From an uncultured Chlorobiota bacterium (lineage in GTDB: Bacteria; Bacteroidota; Bacteroidia; Bacteroidales; JAADGE01): a stretch of DNA of 36,078 nt. Each line of letters opens with the position of its first letter. Position 1 is the stretch's first letter. The translations under genes were made by a program, and so were the position numbers. The notes beneath the pieces were generated by a model. It did no database searches and was not told the DNA's origin. It saw only the letters and a list, made by a program, of their open reading frames with translations. Of this stretch, positions 1 through 8,463 are shown one piece after another. The stretch covers positions 1 through 36,078 of the forward strand of contig CAMZKQ010000085.1 in the NCBI GenBank assembly GCA_947311265.1, read 5' to 3'.

Positions 1-324
1 AAATATCGAGAAAGCGAAAAATACTACAACGACCTAAAAAACTCCCTCGACACCGCTTTCGAGGACGGCAAAAAAGAAACCGAAGAAGAATTAATCCCAC
101 TCTTGGAAGATGCTATCGCCAAAGAAAAAGAAGAAAGGCGACAAAAAGAGGAAGCCCTTGCCAAAGAAAAAGAAGAAAGGCGACAAAAAGAGGAGGCTAT
201 TGCTAGAGAAAAAGGTGCAAAAATAAAATTTGCAAAAAAAATGCTAAAATATGGAGAATCGCTTAAGGAAATTGCAACCGAAACAGGGCTAAGTATTGAT
301 GAAATTAAAAAGATTAAAATATAA
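1..324 (+). CDS. C-terminal part of an Rpn / PD-(D/E)XK nuclease-type transposase-family protein (5' end outside window)
   Basis: An open frame runs from the first base to a TAA at 322-324 (107 residues visible). It begins with a K-Y-x-E-S-x-K-Y-Y-x-D-L-K segment and ends with I-A-T-E-T-G-L-S-I-D-E-I. This is the usual C-terminal arrangement of Bacteroidota proteins annotated as Rpn family recombination-promoting nuclease / PD-(D/E)XK nuclease family transposase. A highly charged helical linker is followed by a short helix-turn-helix-like tail. The linker is made of a 14-residue repeat (A-I-A-K-E-K-E-E-R-R-Q-K-E-E), two full copies and part of a third. The nuclease domain and its catalytic residues lie upstream of the window, so activity cannot be judged. 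The gene converges on tsaB with only 12 bases between them. The TTG at 103 is internal, not the start. Family assignment rests on the tail only. Confidence 0.72.
   Translation, partial: KYRESEKYYNDLKNSLDTAFEDGKKETEEELIPLLEDAIAKEKEERRQKEEALAKEKEERRQKEEAIAREKGAKIKFAKKMLKYGESLKEIATETGLSIDEIKKIKI
112..213 (+). repeat. 42-bp in-frame tandem repeat (2.4 copies)
   Basis: Copy 1 is 112-153, copy 2 is 154-195 and a partial third copy follows to about 213. Each full copy encodes A-(I/L)-A-K-E-K-E-E-R-R-Q-K-E-E. Copies 1 and 2 differ at only a few bases, so the duplication is recent. It lengthens a charged helix in the tail of the Rpn-type protein. Confidence 0.85.
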
Positions 325-336
325 ATGACTTGATTT

Positions 337-1032
337 TTAAGAAAATATATTTTTTGTAGGCACAGAAGCCACAAAATCTTTCAAGTAAAAAGGCTCAAAA
401 TAAGCCACATCTTCAAACTCTTGCTTTGCAAATTTATCAAAAGTAAGCCCTACCATATCTTTTGCCGAAGGAAATATATTTTCAATAAACACGGCATTTT
501 TATGCGTTAAAATTGCCTTACACTTATCCGCCCCATCGCCAAAAAAATAGACCTTCCCTCTATCCAAAAATTTACTATACGAATTTTGCTCTATAATATC
601 CGCTTGCGTTTTTCGGCAACAGGTATTATCGGCATCAAAAATAGCAGCGTAAACTTCCAAACGGCGTGCATCAATCATGGGGCAAAAAAAAGCCACCTCC
701 CCTACCCTGCCTAACGACTGGGCATTTGCCATGGACAGTAAAGTATCCGAAGAAATCAGCGGTACGCCTAGCCCATAAGCTATACCTTTTGCCGCAGAAA
801 CGCCTATCCGCAAGCCTGTATAAGAACCAGGTCCCTTGCTCACTGCAACCGCATCAAGGTCTTTAACTGTAAAGTTAGTCGTTTCAAAAAGTTGCCCAAT
901 ATAAACGGTAAGCAAGCGAGAGTGCGAATAAGCCTCTTCAACACTTTCGCAAAGAGCTATTAACTTCCCATTTTCGGCAAGCGATACAGAGCAAGATTTT
1001 GTTGAAGTTTCAATATTTAAAATTAACGCCAA
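337..1032 (-). CDS. tsaB: tRNA threonylcarbamoyladenosine biosynthesis protein TsaB
   Basis: TsaB is the inactive-paralogue partner of TsaD in the complex that makes t6A37 in ANN-reading tRNAs, in the cytoplasm. The protein opens with L-I-L-N-I-E-T-S, the actin-like phosphate-1 region of the family. It has the K-G-P-G-S-Y-T-G-L-R-I-G-V motif and the A-K-G-I-A-Y-G-L stretch that follows it. I place the start at the TTG at 1032 (231 aa), where homologues begin. An in-frame TTG at 1065 would add 11 residues, but it falls inside a TAttTTTG promoter box (1063-1070), so the downstream start is favoured. It is divergent from glyS and convergent with the Rpn-type gene, and appears to be a single-gene unit. 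Confidence 0.93.
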   Translation of the reverse strand: MALILNIETSTKSCSVSLAENGKLIALCESVEEAYSHSRLLTVYIGQLFETTNFTVKDLDAVAVSKGPGSYTGLRIGVSAAKGIAYGLGVPLISSDTLLSMANAQSLGRVGEVAFFCPMIDARRLEVYAAIFDADNTCCRKTQADIIEQNSYSKFLDRGKVYFFGDGADKCKAILTHKNAVFIENIFPSAKDMVGLTFDKFAKQEFEDVAYFEPFYLKDFVASVPTKNIFS

Positions 1033-1062
1033 TTTTTTTAGTCTTAAAGTAAAATAGAACAA

Positions 1063-1070
1063 CAAAAATA
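1063..1070 (-). promoter_or_regulatory. Bacteroidota -7 box (TAttTTTG) for tsaB
   Basis: The minus-strand sequence is a full match to TAnnTTTG and lies about 30 bases before the TTG start at 1032. I see no clear -33 TTTG partner. Support comes from the same box recurring ahead of other genes in this window. Confidence 0.35.
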
Positions 1071-1142
1071 AGCAAAAAGATAAAAGTGAAGAATTAATTT
1101 TAACTTTTCTGAATAATTATATAATAAACGTCGTAAATTATC

Positions 1143-1150
1143 TATTTTTG
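1143..1150 (+). promoter_or_regulatory. Bacteroidota -7 box (TAttTTTG) for glyS
   Basis: A full match to TAnnTTTG lies 26 bases before the glyS ATG, in the divergent tsaB-glyS spacer. The -33 element is not evident. Confidence 0.4.
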
Positions 1151-1176
1151 CATCTATTAAATCTTATCAAAATAAA

Positions 1177-2733
1177 ATGGGCAACGACGATATTTTTAAA
1201 AAAGTAACAGCACACGCAAAAGAGTATGGATTTGTATTCCAATCCAGCGAAATTTACGACGGGCTAAGTGCCGTGTACGACTATGGGCAAAATGGCACTT
1301 TGCTCAAAAATAACATCAAAAAATATTGGCTAGATGCCATGGTCTTGCTCAATGAAAACATTGTGACCATAGATTCTGCTATTTTTATGCACCCCACAGT
1401 TTGGAAAGCCTCGGGGCATGCCGATGCTTTTAACGACCCACTTATCGACAATAAAGACTCTAAAAAACGCTACCGTGCCGATGTACTTATTGAAGATTAT
1501 AGAGAAAAAATCCAAAAGAAAATAGACAAAGAGGTAACAAAAGCCGCCAAACGCTTTGGCGATGCTTTCGACAAAGCCGAGTTTTTAAAAACCAACGGCA
1601 GAGTACTTGCCAACCAGAAAAAAATAGACGAACTTACCAACAGTTTTCAAACGGCATTAGAAAACGACGACCTTGCGGCAATCAAACAAATTATTGTAGA
1701 AGCAGGTATTGTTTGCCCTATTTCGGGCAGTAAAAACTGGACAGATGTTCGCCAGTTCAACCTAATGTTCGATACACGCATAGGCTCGGTAAGCGATGAG
1801 TCGGGGAAAATATACCTTCGCCCAGAAACAGCACAAGGCATTTTTGTAAACTACCTCAATGTACAAAAAACAGGACGAATGAAACTCCCTTTTGGGATAG
1901 CACAAATAGGAAAAGCATTTAGAAATGAGATAGTTGCACGACAATTCATTTTCCGTATGCGAGAGTTTGAGCAAATGGAAATGCAGTTTTTTGTTCGCCC
2001 AGGCGAAGAGAAAAAATGGTATAGATTTTGGAAAGAAAAGCGAGAAAAGTGGCATAAAGCACTCGCCATGGGCGATGAAAAATACCGTTGGCACGACCAC
2101 GATAAACTCGCCCGCTATGCCAATGCGGCTTCTGATATAGAGTTCGATTTCCCCTTCGGATTTAAAGAACTAGAGGGCATACACTCCCGTACCGATTTCG
2201 ACCTTTCGCAACATCAAGAATTTTCAGGCAAAAAGTTGCAGTACTACGACCCAGAACTACAAAAATCGTATGTACCATACGTTATTGAAACTTCGCTTGG
2301 CTTAGACAGAATGTTCCTTTCCGTACTTTCCTCGGCTTACACCGAAGAAGTTATAGAAAAAGCAGATGGTAAAAAAGACACTCGTGTTGTTTTAAAAATT
2401 CCTGCCCCACTAGCCCCTGTAAAAGTGGCCATTTTGCCACTAATGAAAAAAGATGGTTTACCAGAATTTGCTCGTAAAATTATGGATAACCTAAAATTCG
2501 ACCTAAACTGCAGGTACGAAGAAAAAGACTCCATAGGCAAACGCTACCGCCGACAAGATGCAATTGGCACACCATTTTGCATCACTATCGACCACCAGAG
2601 TTTAATAAACAACGATGTAACCCTCCGTTACCGAGATTCGATGAAACAAGAGCGTGTTTCTATTTTGGATTTACCAAGTATCATAAAATTGAAAACAAAT
2701 ATGAAAAATTTGTTAAAAAAAGTTGAGGCATAA
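1177..2733 (+). CDS. glyS: glycyl-tRNA synthetase, single-chain (alpha2, eukaryote/archaea-like) type
   Basis: Charges tRNA-Gly with glycine using ATP in the cytoplasm. At 518 aa it matches the homodimeric class II GlyRS type (often named glyS or glyQS), not the alpha2beta2 enzyme. Visible signatures are the N-terminal Y-G-F-x-x-x-S-S-E-I-Y, the catalytic-domain F-M-H-P-x-x-W-K-A-S-G-H segment and the motif 2 region F-R-N-E-I-x-x-R-Q-F-I-F-R-M-R-E-F-E-Q-M-E. Motif 3 is E-T-S-L-G-L-D-R-M. The C-terminal anticodon-binding domain (about residues 415-518) begins near A-P-V-K-V-A-I-L-P-L. The ATG at 1177 gives the full-length family N-terminus. The methyltransferase gene follows 18 bases later, probably co-transcribed. 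Confidence 0.96.
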   Translation: MGNDDIFKKVTAHAKEYGFVFQSSEIYDGLSAVYDYGQNGTLLKNNIKKYWLDAMVLLNENIVTIDSAIFMHPTVWKASGHADAFNDPLIDNKDSKKRYRADVLIEDYREKIQKKIDKEVTKAAKRFGDAFDKAEFLKTNGRVLANQKKIDELTNSFQTALENDDLAAIKQIIVEAGIVCPISGSKNWTDVRQFNLMFDTRIGSVSDESGKIYLRPETAQGIFVNYLNVQKTGRMKLPFGIAQIGKAFRNEIVARQFIFRMREFEQMEMQFFVRPGEEKKWYRFWKEKREKWHKALAMGDEKYRWHDHDKLARYANAASDIEFDFPFGFKELEGIHSRTDFDLSQHQEFSGKKLQYYDPELQKSYVPYVIETSLGLDRMFLSVLSSAYTEEVIEKADGKKDTRVVLKIPAPLAPVKVAILPLMKKDGLPEFARKIMDNLKFDLNCRYEEKDSIGKRYRRQDAIGTPFCITIDHQSLINNDVTLRYRDSMKQERVSILDLPSIIKLKTNMKNLLKKVEA

Positions 2734-2751
2734 AATAGCATCATAAAAAAA

Positions 2752-3642
2752 TTGAATAAAAATTTCCAAAATAAAAGCTACGACTCCCATGCCGAGTGGT
2801 ACAATAAATTATACCCGAATAATGAGGCAAAACTCGCTCATATCAAAAAACGTTTCAAAAGCGGAACAATTGATGCTTGGTTACATGCCCGAAAATACGA
2901 TTTACTTTTGCCATTCTTGGGTAGCGGTAACTTCCTTACAATCGGCGATGGCGTTGGGGTGGATGCTGGACAGCTTAAAAATAGAGGCTTTGAGGTAGAA
3001 GCTTCAGACATTTCCTCCATGTTTTTACCACTCACCAAAGAGGCAGGTTATATTGATAAATTTTCAATTCAGAATGCCGAACATATAAATTTGCCTGATA
3101 ATTCGGTAGATTATATTTTATGCAAAGAGGCCTATCATCACTTTCCTCGCCCAGCCATTGCTTTGTACGAAATGATAAGGGTGGCAAAAAAAGCAGTAAT
3201 TTTAATTGAACCTGCCGACCCTGTTCTAAAAATGCCACTACTTATGGCAATGAATAATCGGCTTTCGCCGAAAAAGTTAAAAAAAATATGGAACAATAAA
3301 TATTCCTACGAAACGGTCGGTAATTTTGTCTATAAAATATCCGAAAGGGAAATTGAAAAACATGCCGCAGGAATAAGCCTCCCGGCAGTTGCTTTTAAAG
3401 GCATACACGAAGATTTTTTTAAACCCGGCTACGAACTTTTAAAAGCCAATAATTCTGTTCCAGAATTTAAAGCCGTAAATAAAAAGATTAAACGCTTAAA
3501 CTTCCTATCGCAACTACACCTATTGCCATACGGCTCTATGGCTGCGGTAATTTTTAAATCGCCCCCCGAACAACAACTAATTAACCAACTTTGTAATGCT
3601 GGCTATAAATACCACAATATCCCTAAAAACCCTTACATCTAA
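2752..3642 (+). CDS. class I SAM-dependent methyltransferase (Methyltransf_11-like), substrate unknown
   Basis: A 296-residue protein with a Rossmann-type SAM site. The glycine-rich motif I is I-G-D-G-V-G (residues 64-69), and D86 in V-E-A-S-D-I sits where the ribose-binding acidic residue is expected. N-L-P-D-N-S-V-D-Y-I then marks motifs II and III. An H-H-F-P-R-P segment and an I-L-I-E-P-A-D motif follow. The C-terminal 120 residues are basic and not diagnostic. The start is a TTG at 2752, 18 bases after glyS, with no nearer ATG that would keep the N-terminal helix. It lies between glyS and the UbiD-like gene in a tight same-strand run. The substrate cannot be inferred; a small-molecule or lipid acceptor is more likely than nucleic acid. 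Confidence 0.8.
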   Translation: MNKNFQNKSYDSHAEWYNKLYPNNEAKLAHIKKRFKSGTIDAWLHARKYDLLLPFLGSGNFLTIGDGVGVDAGQLKNRGFEVEASDISSMFLPLTKEAGYIDKFSIQNAEHINLPDNSVDYILCKEAYHHFPRPAIALYEMIRVAKKAVILIEPADPVLKMPLLMAMNNRLSPKKLKKIWNNKYSYETVGNFVYKISEREIEKHAAGISLPAVAFKGIHEDFFKPGYELLKANNSVPEFKAVNKKIKRLNFLSQLHLLPYGSMAAVIFKSPPEQQLINQLCNAGYKYHNIPKNPYI

Positions 3643-3661
3643 TTTATAAAATTAATCTAAA

Positions 3662-5574
3662 ATGGCCTACCACTCATTATCCGAATTTATAGAACGAATT
3701 GAAGCTGCTGGCGAATTGGTTCGTATAAAAACTAGAGTAAGCACAGAACTAGAAATTGCTGAAATTGCCGATAGAATGTCCAAAGCACCGGGCGGCGGCA
3801 AGGCACTACTTTTTGAAAATAATGGTACTGATTTCCCTGTGTTAATTAACGGGCTAGGCTCGCTAAAAAGAATGCATTTGGCACTAAATGTTAATAATTT
3901 CTCCGAAATAAGTGATGATATTGAGGCACTGTTCAAAAAAATGACAGGCCCTAAAAAATCGTTTATGGATAAGCTAAAAATGCTTCCAGAACTAGCCAAA
4001 GTAGCCAAATTTATGCCAAAAACAAAAGGCGGCAAAGGGGCATCGCAAGAAGTCATACACAAAAACCCCGATTTAAGCATTATCCCCGTTCTTAAAACGT
4101 GGAGCAGGGACGGCGGAAAATTCATCACTTTTCCGCAAGTAATTACCCAAGACCCACATACGGGGATTAGGAATATTGGTATGTACCGCCTACAAATCCT
4201 ATCTAAAAACGAAACAGGAATGCACTGGCACAAACATAAAGTTGGCGAGCGGCATTACCGAGAATATAAGGCACTTGGGGAAAAAATGCCCATTGCCGTT
4301 GCCCTAGGTGGCGACCCTGCTTGCACCTACTCGGCGGTGGCCCCCCTACCCGACAACGTAGATGAATATATGCTTGCTGGTTTTCTGCGTAAGCAAAAAG
4401 TAACCATGGTAAAAGCCATAACGCAAGATATTTACGTCCCGGCTGAGGCCGATTTTATTATAGAAGGTTATGTGGACCCTTTGGAGGAGAAAATTTGGGA
4501 AGGTCCATTTGGCGACCATACTGGCTTCTTTTCTTTGGCGGATTGGTATCCCAAATTTCATGTAACTTGTATCACTCACCGCAAGCAGGCTATTTACCCA
4601 GCCACAGTTGTAGGTATCCCACCAATGGAAGATGCCTATATTGCCCGTGCCACAGGTGGGATTTTTAAAGCCCCTATAAAGATTACAATGCTACCAGAAA
4701 TGGAAGATATGAATATTCCTGATGCTGGGGTGGCTCATAACCTGACCTTAGTTTCAATTCACAAGACATTTTCTGGGCATGCCCAGAAGATTATAAACTC
4801 ACTATGGGGGGCTGGGCAAATGATGTTCAACAAAATGTTGCTCACTACCGATGCTAGTGTTAATGTGCATGATTATAAGCAACTTGCACAGTACTGCTCC
4901 CAGCATATCGACCCACAGTTTGATATACATTTTATGCGGGGCCCGCTTGATGTGCTAGACCACTCGTCCTCCAAATTTGCTTTTGGAAGCAAAATAGGTA
5001 TTGATGCTACAAAAAAATACCCTGAAGAAATTTCTGGCGAAAAAGTAGCTAACCCAAAGCTTGCAGGAACTATTATTAATACACAAAGTTTAAAGGAAAA
5101 ATACCCTGCTTTGCGTTCGGTAAATCTTACTTTGTTGGAAGATGAAATTTCTGCAATATTCATATCCATTGAAAAAACAAAAGGTGGTGAAGTACGCCAG
5201 CTTGCTCAAAATCTTTTCAGCGAAAGCGGTATTAAGCAAGTAAAATTTATCTTTTCTTGGATTACCCTGTTGATGTTTTTGATATAGAGCAGGCAACCTG
5301 GATTTTTGCTAATAATATTGAACCCTTGCGGGATTGTTTTGTTTTCCCTGCCTCAACAGAAAATGAGCCTTCGCATATTGCCTTTGATGGTACTCGAAAA
5401 CGGGCTGATATTGATAATTTTAAACGGGATTGGCCGGATATTGTAACGGCCGACAGGGCGACTATTAGTTTGGTGGATAAACGATGGAGCGAGTATGGGA
5501 TTGGGGATTTTATTGAGTCGCCTTCGGTGAAATACCGCCCGCTGGTGCTTAGTGATAAAGCGGTGGTAAAATGA
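3662..5574 (+). CDS. UbiD-family (prenylated-FMN) decarboxylase, menaquinone-type, interrupted by a -1 frameshift
   Basis: UbiD-family enzymes remove an aromatic or unsaturated carboxylate using prenylated FMN supplied by UbiX. Long Bacteroidota members are usually assigned to menaquinone synthesis. Visible features are the N-terminal L-S-E-F-I-E-R-I-E start, F-P-Q-V-I-T-Q-D, H-W-H-K-H-K and W279-E-G-P-F-G-D-H-T-G (residue numbers from the ATG at 3662). The frame breaks at the T4 run 5252-5255. Upstream, the frame ends in K-F-I-F and then runs to an unrelated stop at 5287. The next frame continues with L-D-Y-P-V-D-V-F-D and a normal family C-terminus to TGA 5572-5574. One extra T would join both parts into 637 residues, about the length expected for the family. 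The TGA overlaps the recX ATG (ATGA). Either a sequencing error or a real lesion is possible. The exact substrate is inferred from family. Confidence 0.85.
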
Positions 5575-6029
5575 GCGAGGCGTACAAAAAGGCAAAATCT
5601 TATGCGGCAGCATTATGTAGCCGAAGCGAGAGGTGTAGTTTTGATGTTTTGCAGAAATTGAGAAAAAGGGAACTCTCTGATGAGGAATGTGCTAAAATTA
5701 TTGCATTTTTAAAACAAGAGAAATATTTAGATGATGCCCGCTTTGCGGAAAGCTATGCTTTGGATAAATTCAGGCTTAATAGCTGGGGAGTTATCAAAAT
5801 TAGAATGATGCTTTATGAGAAACAAATACCTAGTAATGAAATAGATAAGGCTATACAGGCTATCCCGAAAAGGGAATATTTACGGGTGCTTAAAAAGGTG
5901 ATTTCTGACAAGCTAAAAGTGCTAAAAGAGGAAGATGAATTTCTACTAAAAATGAAGGTAGCTCGTTTTGCCGCAGGGAAGGGCTACGAACAAGATGAAA
6001 TTTTTAAAATCTTAGGGGAGTTGGTTTGA
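5571..6029 (+). CDS. recX: regulatory protein RecX
   Basis: RecX binds RecA filaments and moderates recombination and the SOS response. The protein has 152 residues, a normal RecX length. It shows the three-helix repeats of the family: A-L-C-S-R-S-E-R-C-S-F-D-V near the N-terminus, then L-D-D-A-R-F-A-E-S-Y (the most typical RecX stretch, about residues 52-61), then G-V-I-K-I-R-M-M-L. The ATG at 5571 overlaps the stop of the UbiD-like gene by four bases (ATGA), so the two are translationally coupled. recA is not adjacent. It converges on the polysaccharide locus, whose last gene ends at 6,057. Confidence 0.92.
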   Translation: MSEAYKKAKSYAAALCSRSERCSFDVLQKLRKRELSDEECAKIIAFLKQEKYLDDARFAESYALDKFRLNSWGVIKIRMMLYEKQIPSNEIDKAIQAIPKREYLRVLKKVISDKLKVLKEEDEFLLKMKVARFAAGKGYEQDEIFKILGELV

Positions 6030-6036
6030 GGGGGGA

Positions 6037-6061
6037 GGTAATTGTAAATTTATAAATTACC
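6037..6061. terminator. inverted repeat between convergent recX and the polysaccharide locus
   Basis: Arms GGTAATT (6037-6043) and AATTACC (6055-6061) flank an A+T-rich loop, between two genes that end toward each other. No T-run follows the hairpin on either strand, so it does not look like a standard intrinsic terminator. A bidirectional stop or mRNA-end hairpin remains possible. Confidence 0.3.
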
Positions 6062-7263
6062 AAAAAAAAGCAGCAAGATTCTCTGCATTATTTTTTGCAT
6101 TATACAGTTTTTGATATGTATTGTATGCTTCTTTTCTCATTACTGTTTTTTTCTCTTTTGGTAAATTATAAAACATTGTCATTTTGTCCTTTAAACTATC
6201 AGCGGTTATATCTGCACTTAAAAGCTTTCCGTTGTTATTATTTACGATTTCGCTTGTTCCGCCAACATCGGTAGCTAATACGGGAATACTTGCCGACATA
6301 GCTTCCATTATAGAAACAGGTACACCTTTCGGTCGTGCTTGCATTTATAAATAAATCGACAGGTTTATTTACGTAAAAACTTTTTACTTCAGAGCTGCGA
6401 ACTTGCCCGACTAAATTTATTTTAACATTGCTGGGTCTGTTTAATATTATTGATTTTATTTTGTCAATCATAATTCCGTCCCCTATGTGCGTCCATTCCA
6501 CTTTAATCTCCAAACTTAAAATGGCTTTTGCAATTAAATCTACTCTTTTAAGGGGAATTATTGAAGAGCAACTATAAATTCTCAAAATGCTGTCAATGCT
6601 CATTTTTGATAGTCCTTCGCTAATTGTTCCCAATCTTAATATTTTAGCATTAAATTTTATTTTTTTGTATCTTTCTTGCAAATATCTTTTCCCTTGTTCT
6701 GAAATAAATAGTGCAGTATGTAGTTTTTTTAACTGATTTGTTCGGTATGGTATGTAATTATAATTTCTGTTTTCATATAAATCATATCCATGAAAACGAA
6801 TAATAATTTTTGCTTCTGTTTTTAAAACCGGAACAATTTCACTTGTTTCTTTTCCCCAGAAAAAATAAAGTATTGTGTTTTTATCTGCCTTATTAATAAT
6901 TGTGTTAAGTTGGTTGTTTTTTTGTAAATACTGTATTCTATAAGAGGCTATTATCCATTGTATTATGTTTTTTTTACTCCTGTAAACTTTTTGCTTAAAG
7001 AACTCTTTTATAAAAAGAAATAAGTTTTTGCTAAAAAAAATCTTAATTAATTGTTTTTTTATATGAGTTGTTGGCAATTTATTGAATATAGGCTCTTGAT
7101 ATTTAACCCCCTTAACTAATTTTGTTGCTAATTTTTTAGAGTGAGAAAAAAACGGAACAACGGTAATGTCAAATTTGTCTTTTAAAACAGTTAGTTCGTT
7201 TGTTTTCCACTCTTCGCCCATATCGTATGGATATGAATTTGTGAAATACATTAAATTTTTCAT
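6057..7263 (-). CDS. family 4 glycosyltransferase (colanic-acid WcaL-like), interrupted by a frameshift
   Basis: A GT-B glycosyltransferase that would add a sugar to the growing surface glycan in the cytoplasm. The N-terminal part (M-K-N-L-M-Y-F-T-N-S-Y-P-Y) contains I-I-R-F-H-G-Y-D, the acceptor-side motif seen in WcaL/AmsK-like enzymes. The frame breaks at bases 6327-6329: the coding strand reads G-A-A-A-G-G-T where one fewer A would keep frame. Upstream it encodes L-F-I-N-A-S-T-T-E. After removing one base it continues with G-V-P-V-S-I-M-E-A-M-S, the E-x7-E nucleotide-sugar motif of GT4, then a normal C-terminus ending A-A-F-F-W. The repaired length is 401 residues. It is the last gene of the locus, 25 bases after the preceding glycosyltransferase. 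If the extra base is real, the donor-binding half is lost. Confidence 0.85.
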
Positions 7264-7288
7264 CTATTAAATATCTATTAAAAATAAT

Positions 7289-8461
7289 TTACTCTTTAAA
7301 TTTTGTAATATTTTTAACCACAGAAAACAAATTATCACTAATGTATGGTTTGTCAAGTTTGCCTAAAATATATACCTTTTTTAATATATCTTTTTTTTTA
7401 TTTTCGGAATTTAATAAGTCGAAAAATGAATTTTTATATGCACAAGTGTTAATTTTATAATCATAATATTGAGATGTATATTTTTTTGCATTCAAACTTA
7501 GCTTATTATATTTATTCGTATTATTTTTTAAAATTAGAATTTTTTCTACAAAACATTCAGTATCTTGGAAATTGCACCTAAACCCATTTTCTCCTTGTGT
7601 TATTACTTCTTGGAATCCTGTTTCCAGATTTGAGCTAACAGGCACAACGCCTTGCCTTAATGCTTCAATTAAGGTAAGTGGCAAGCCTTCGTTGCGTGAA
7701 GGAGATAGAATAATATGGCTTTGGGCGAACAATGATTGCACTTGTTTATTAGGTATGTTGTGATAAAACTTTGTTTTATCAATGGGTTTCCAATCTTTTT
7801 TAAACTGCTTTTCGTTTACACCATCGGTTATAAGGATATAGTTTATTGTTTTATCCTTTTCATATAAACGATTGGCTATTTCTGTTAGCTTATCAGCTCC
7901 TTTTGTTTTATTATATCGTCCAACAAATATTATTGTAAACTCTTTATTCCTTTTAGTTTCTATTTTAAATTCAGGTATAACATGCCTCAAATAACTTATA
8001 TGCTTGTTTTGTAGGTGTTTTTCGCAACTATCAAATATTTTTTGACTTATCGGTATGTATAAATCAACAATATTATATTTATTTAAATAGTTTGACATTT
8101 TTATTTCAGTTTCTGTGTCTCCGTGTATCATCAAGACCAAAGGAATATTTAATTTAGCAATATTATATGCGGTGATTTCGTAGATTGAACTTGCAACAAT
8201 TAAATTATATGCAGAAAGTATATCTCCTGCTTTTTTTAAGACTTTGTATTTATTCTGCTTCTGGGATAAATATATTTCATTGATTTCAATTTGATTGTTT
8301 TCAAATATATAGTTGGCAGGGGTAACATTTCTCCATTCGTAATTAATTAATAAAACACCAAAGTTGAAATTTTCATGTAATGCTGTTATCAAATTTTTAA
8401 TAACATAGATAACACCTCCTACGGCATTTTCAGCCACAAAACAAATTTTCTTTTTTTGCAT
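7289..8461 (-). CDS. family 4 glycosyltransferase
   Basis: A 390-residue GT-B enzyme. The N-terminus K-I-C-F-V-A-E-N-A-V-G-G-V carries the glycine-rich acceptor loop. The C-terminal half has I-I-F-V-G-R-Y-N-K-T-K-G at the start of the donor domain and S-P-S-R-N-E-G-L-P-L-T-L-I-E-A, the E-x7-E motif that contacts the nucleotide sugar. The ATG lies 2 bases after the stop of the upstream GT2-like gene, so it is in the same transcript. Very A+T-rich coding, like its neighbours. The sugar is unknown. Confidence 0.9.
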   Translation of the reverse strand: MQKKKICFVAENAVGGVIYVIKNLITALHENFNFGVLLINYEWRNVTPANYIFENNQIEINEIYLSQKQNKYKVLKKAGDILSAYNLIVASSIYEITAYNIAKLNIPLVLMIHGDTETEIKMSNYLNKYNIVDLYIPISQKIFDSCEKHLQNKHISYLRHVIPEFKIETKRNKEFTIIFVGRYNKTKGADKLTEIANRLYEKDKTINYILITDGVNEKQFKKDWKPIDKTKFYHNIPNKQVQSLFAQSHIILSPSRNEGLPLTLIEALRQGVVPVSSNLETGFQEVITQGENGFRCNFQDTECFVEKILILKNNTNKYNKLSLNAKKYTSQYYDYKINTCAYKNSFFDLLNSENKKKDILKKVYILGKLDKPYISDNLFSVVKNITKFKE

Positions 8462-8463
8462 AT

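Noticed and set aside
112..213. CRISPR-like or mobile repeat
   Set aside because: The repeat is in frame, has no spacers, and encodes a charged helix in a continuous protein.
1033..1065. Longer tsaB starting at TTG 1065
   Set aside because: The extra 11 residues are not family-like and the codon lies inside a promoter box; the TTG at 1032 gives the normal N-terminus.
5240..5290. Programmed -1 ribosomal frameshifting in the UbiD-like gene
   Set aside because: The site is a plain T4 run without the X-XXY-YYZ heptamer in the right phase, and I know of no recoding in this family; a one-base indel is simpler.
6037..6061. Strong intrinsic terminator between recX and the glycan locus
   Set aside because: The hairpin is present but no T-run follows on either strand; kept only as a low-confidence feature.
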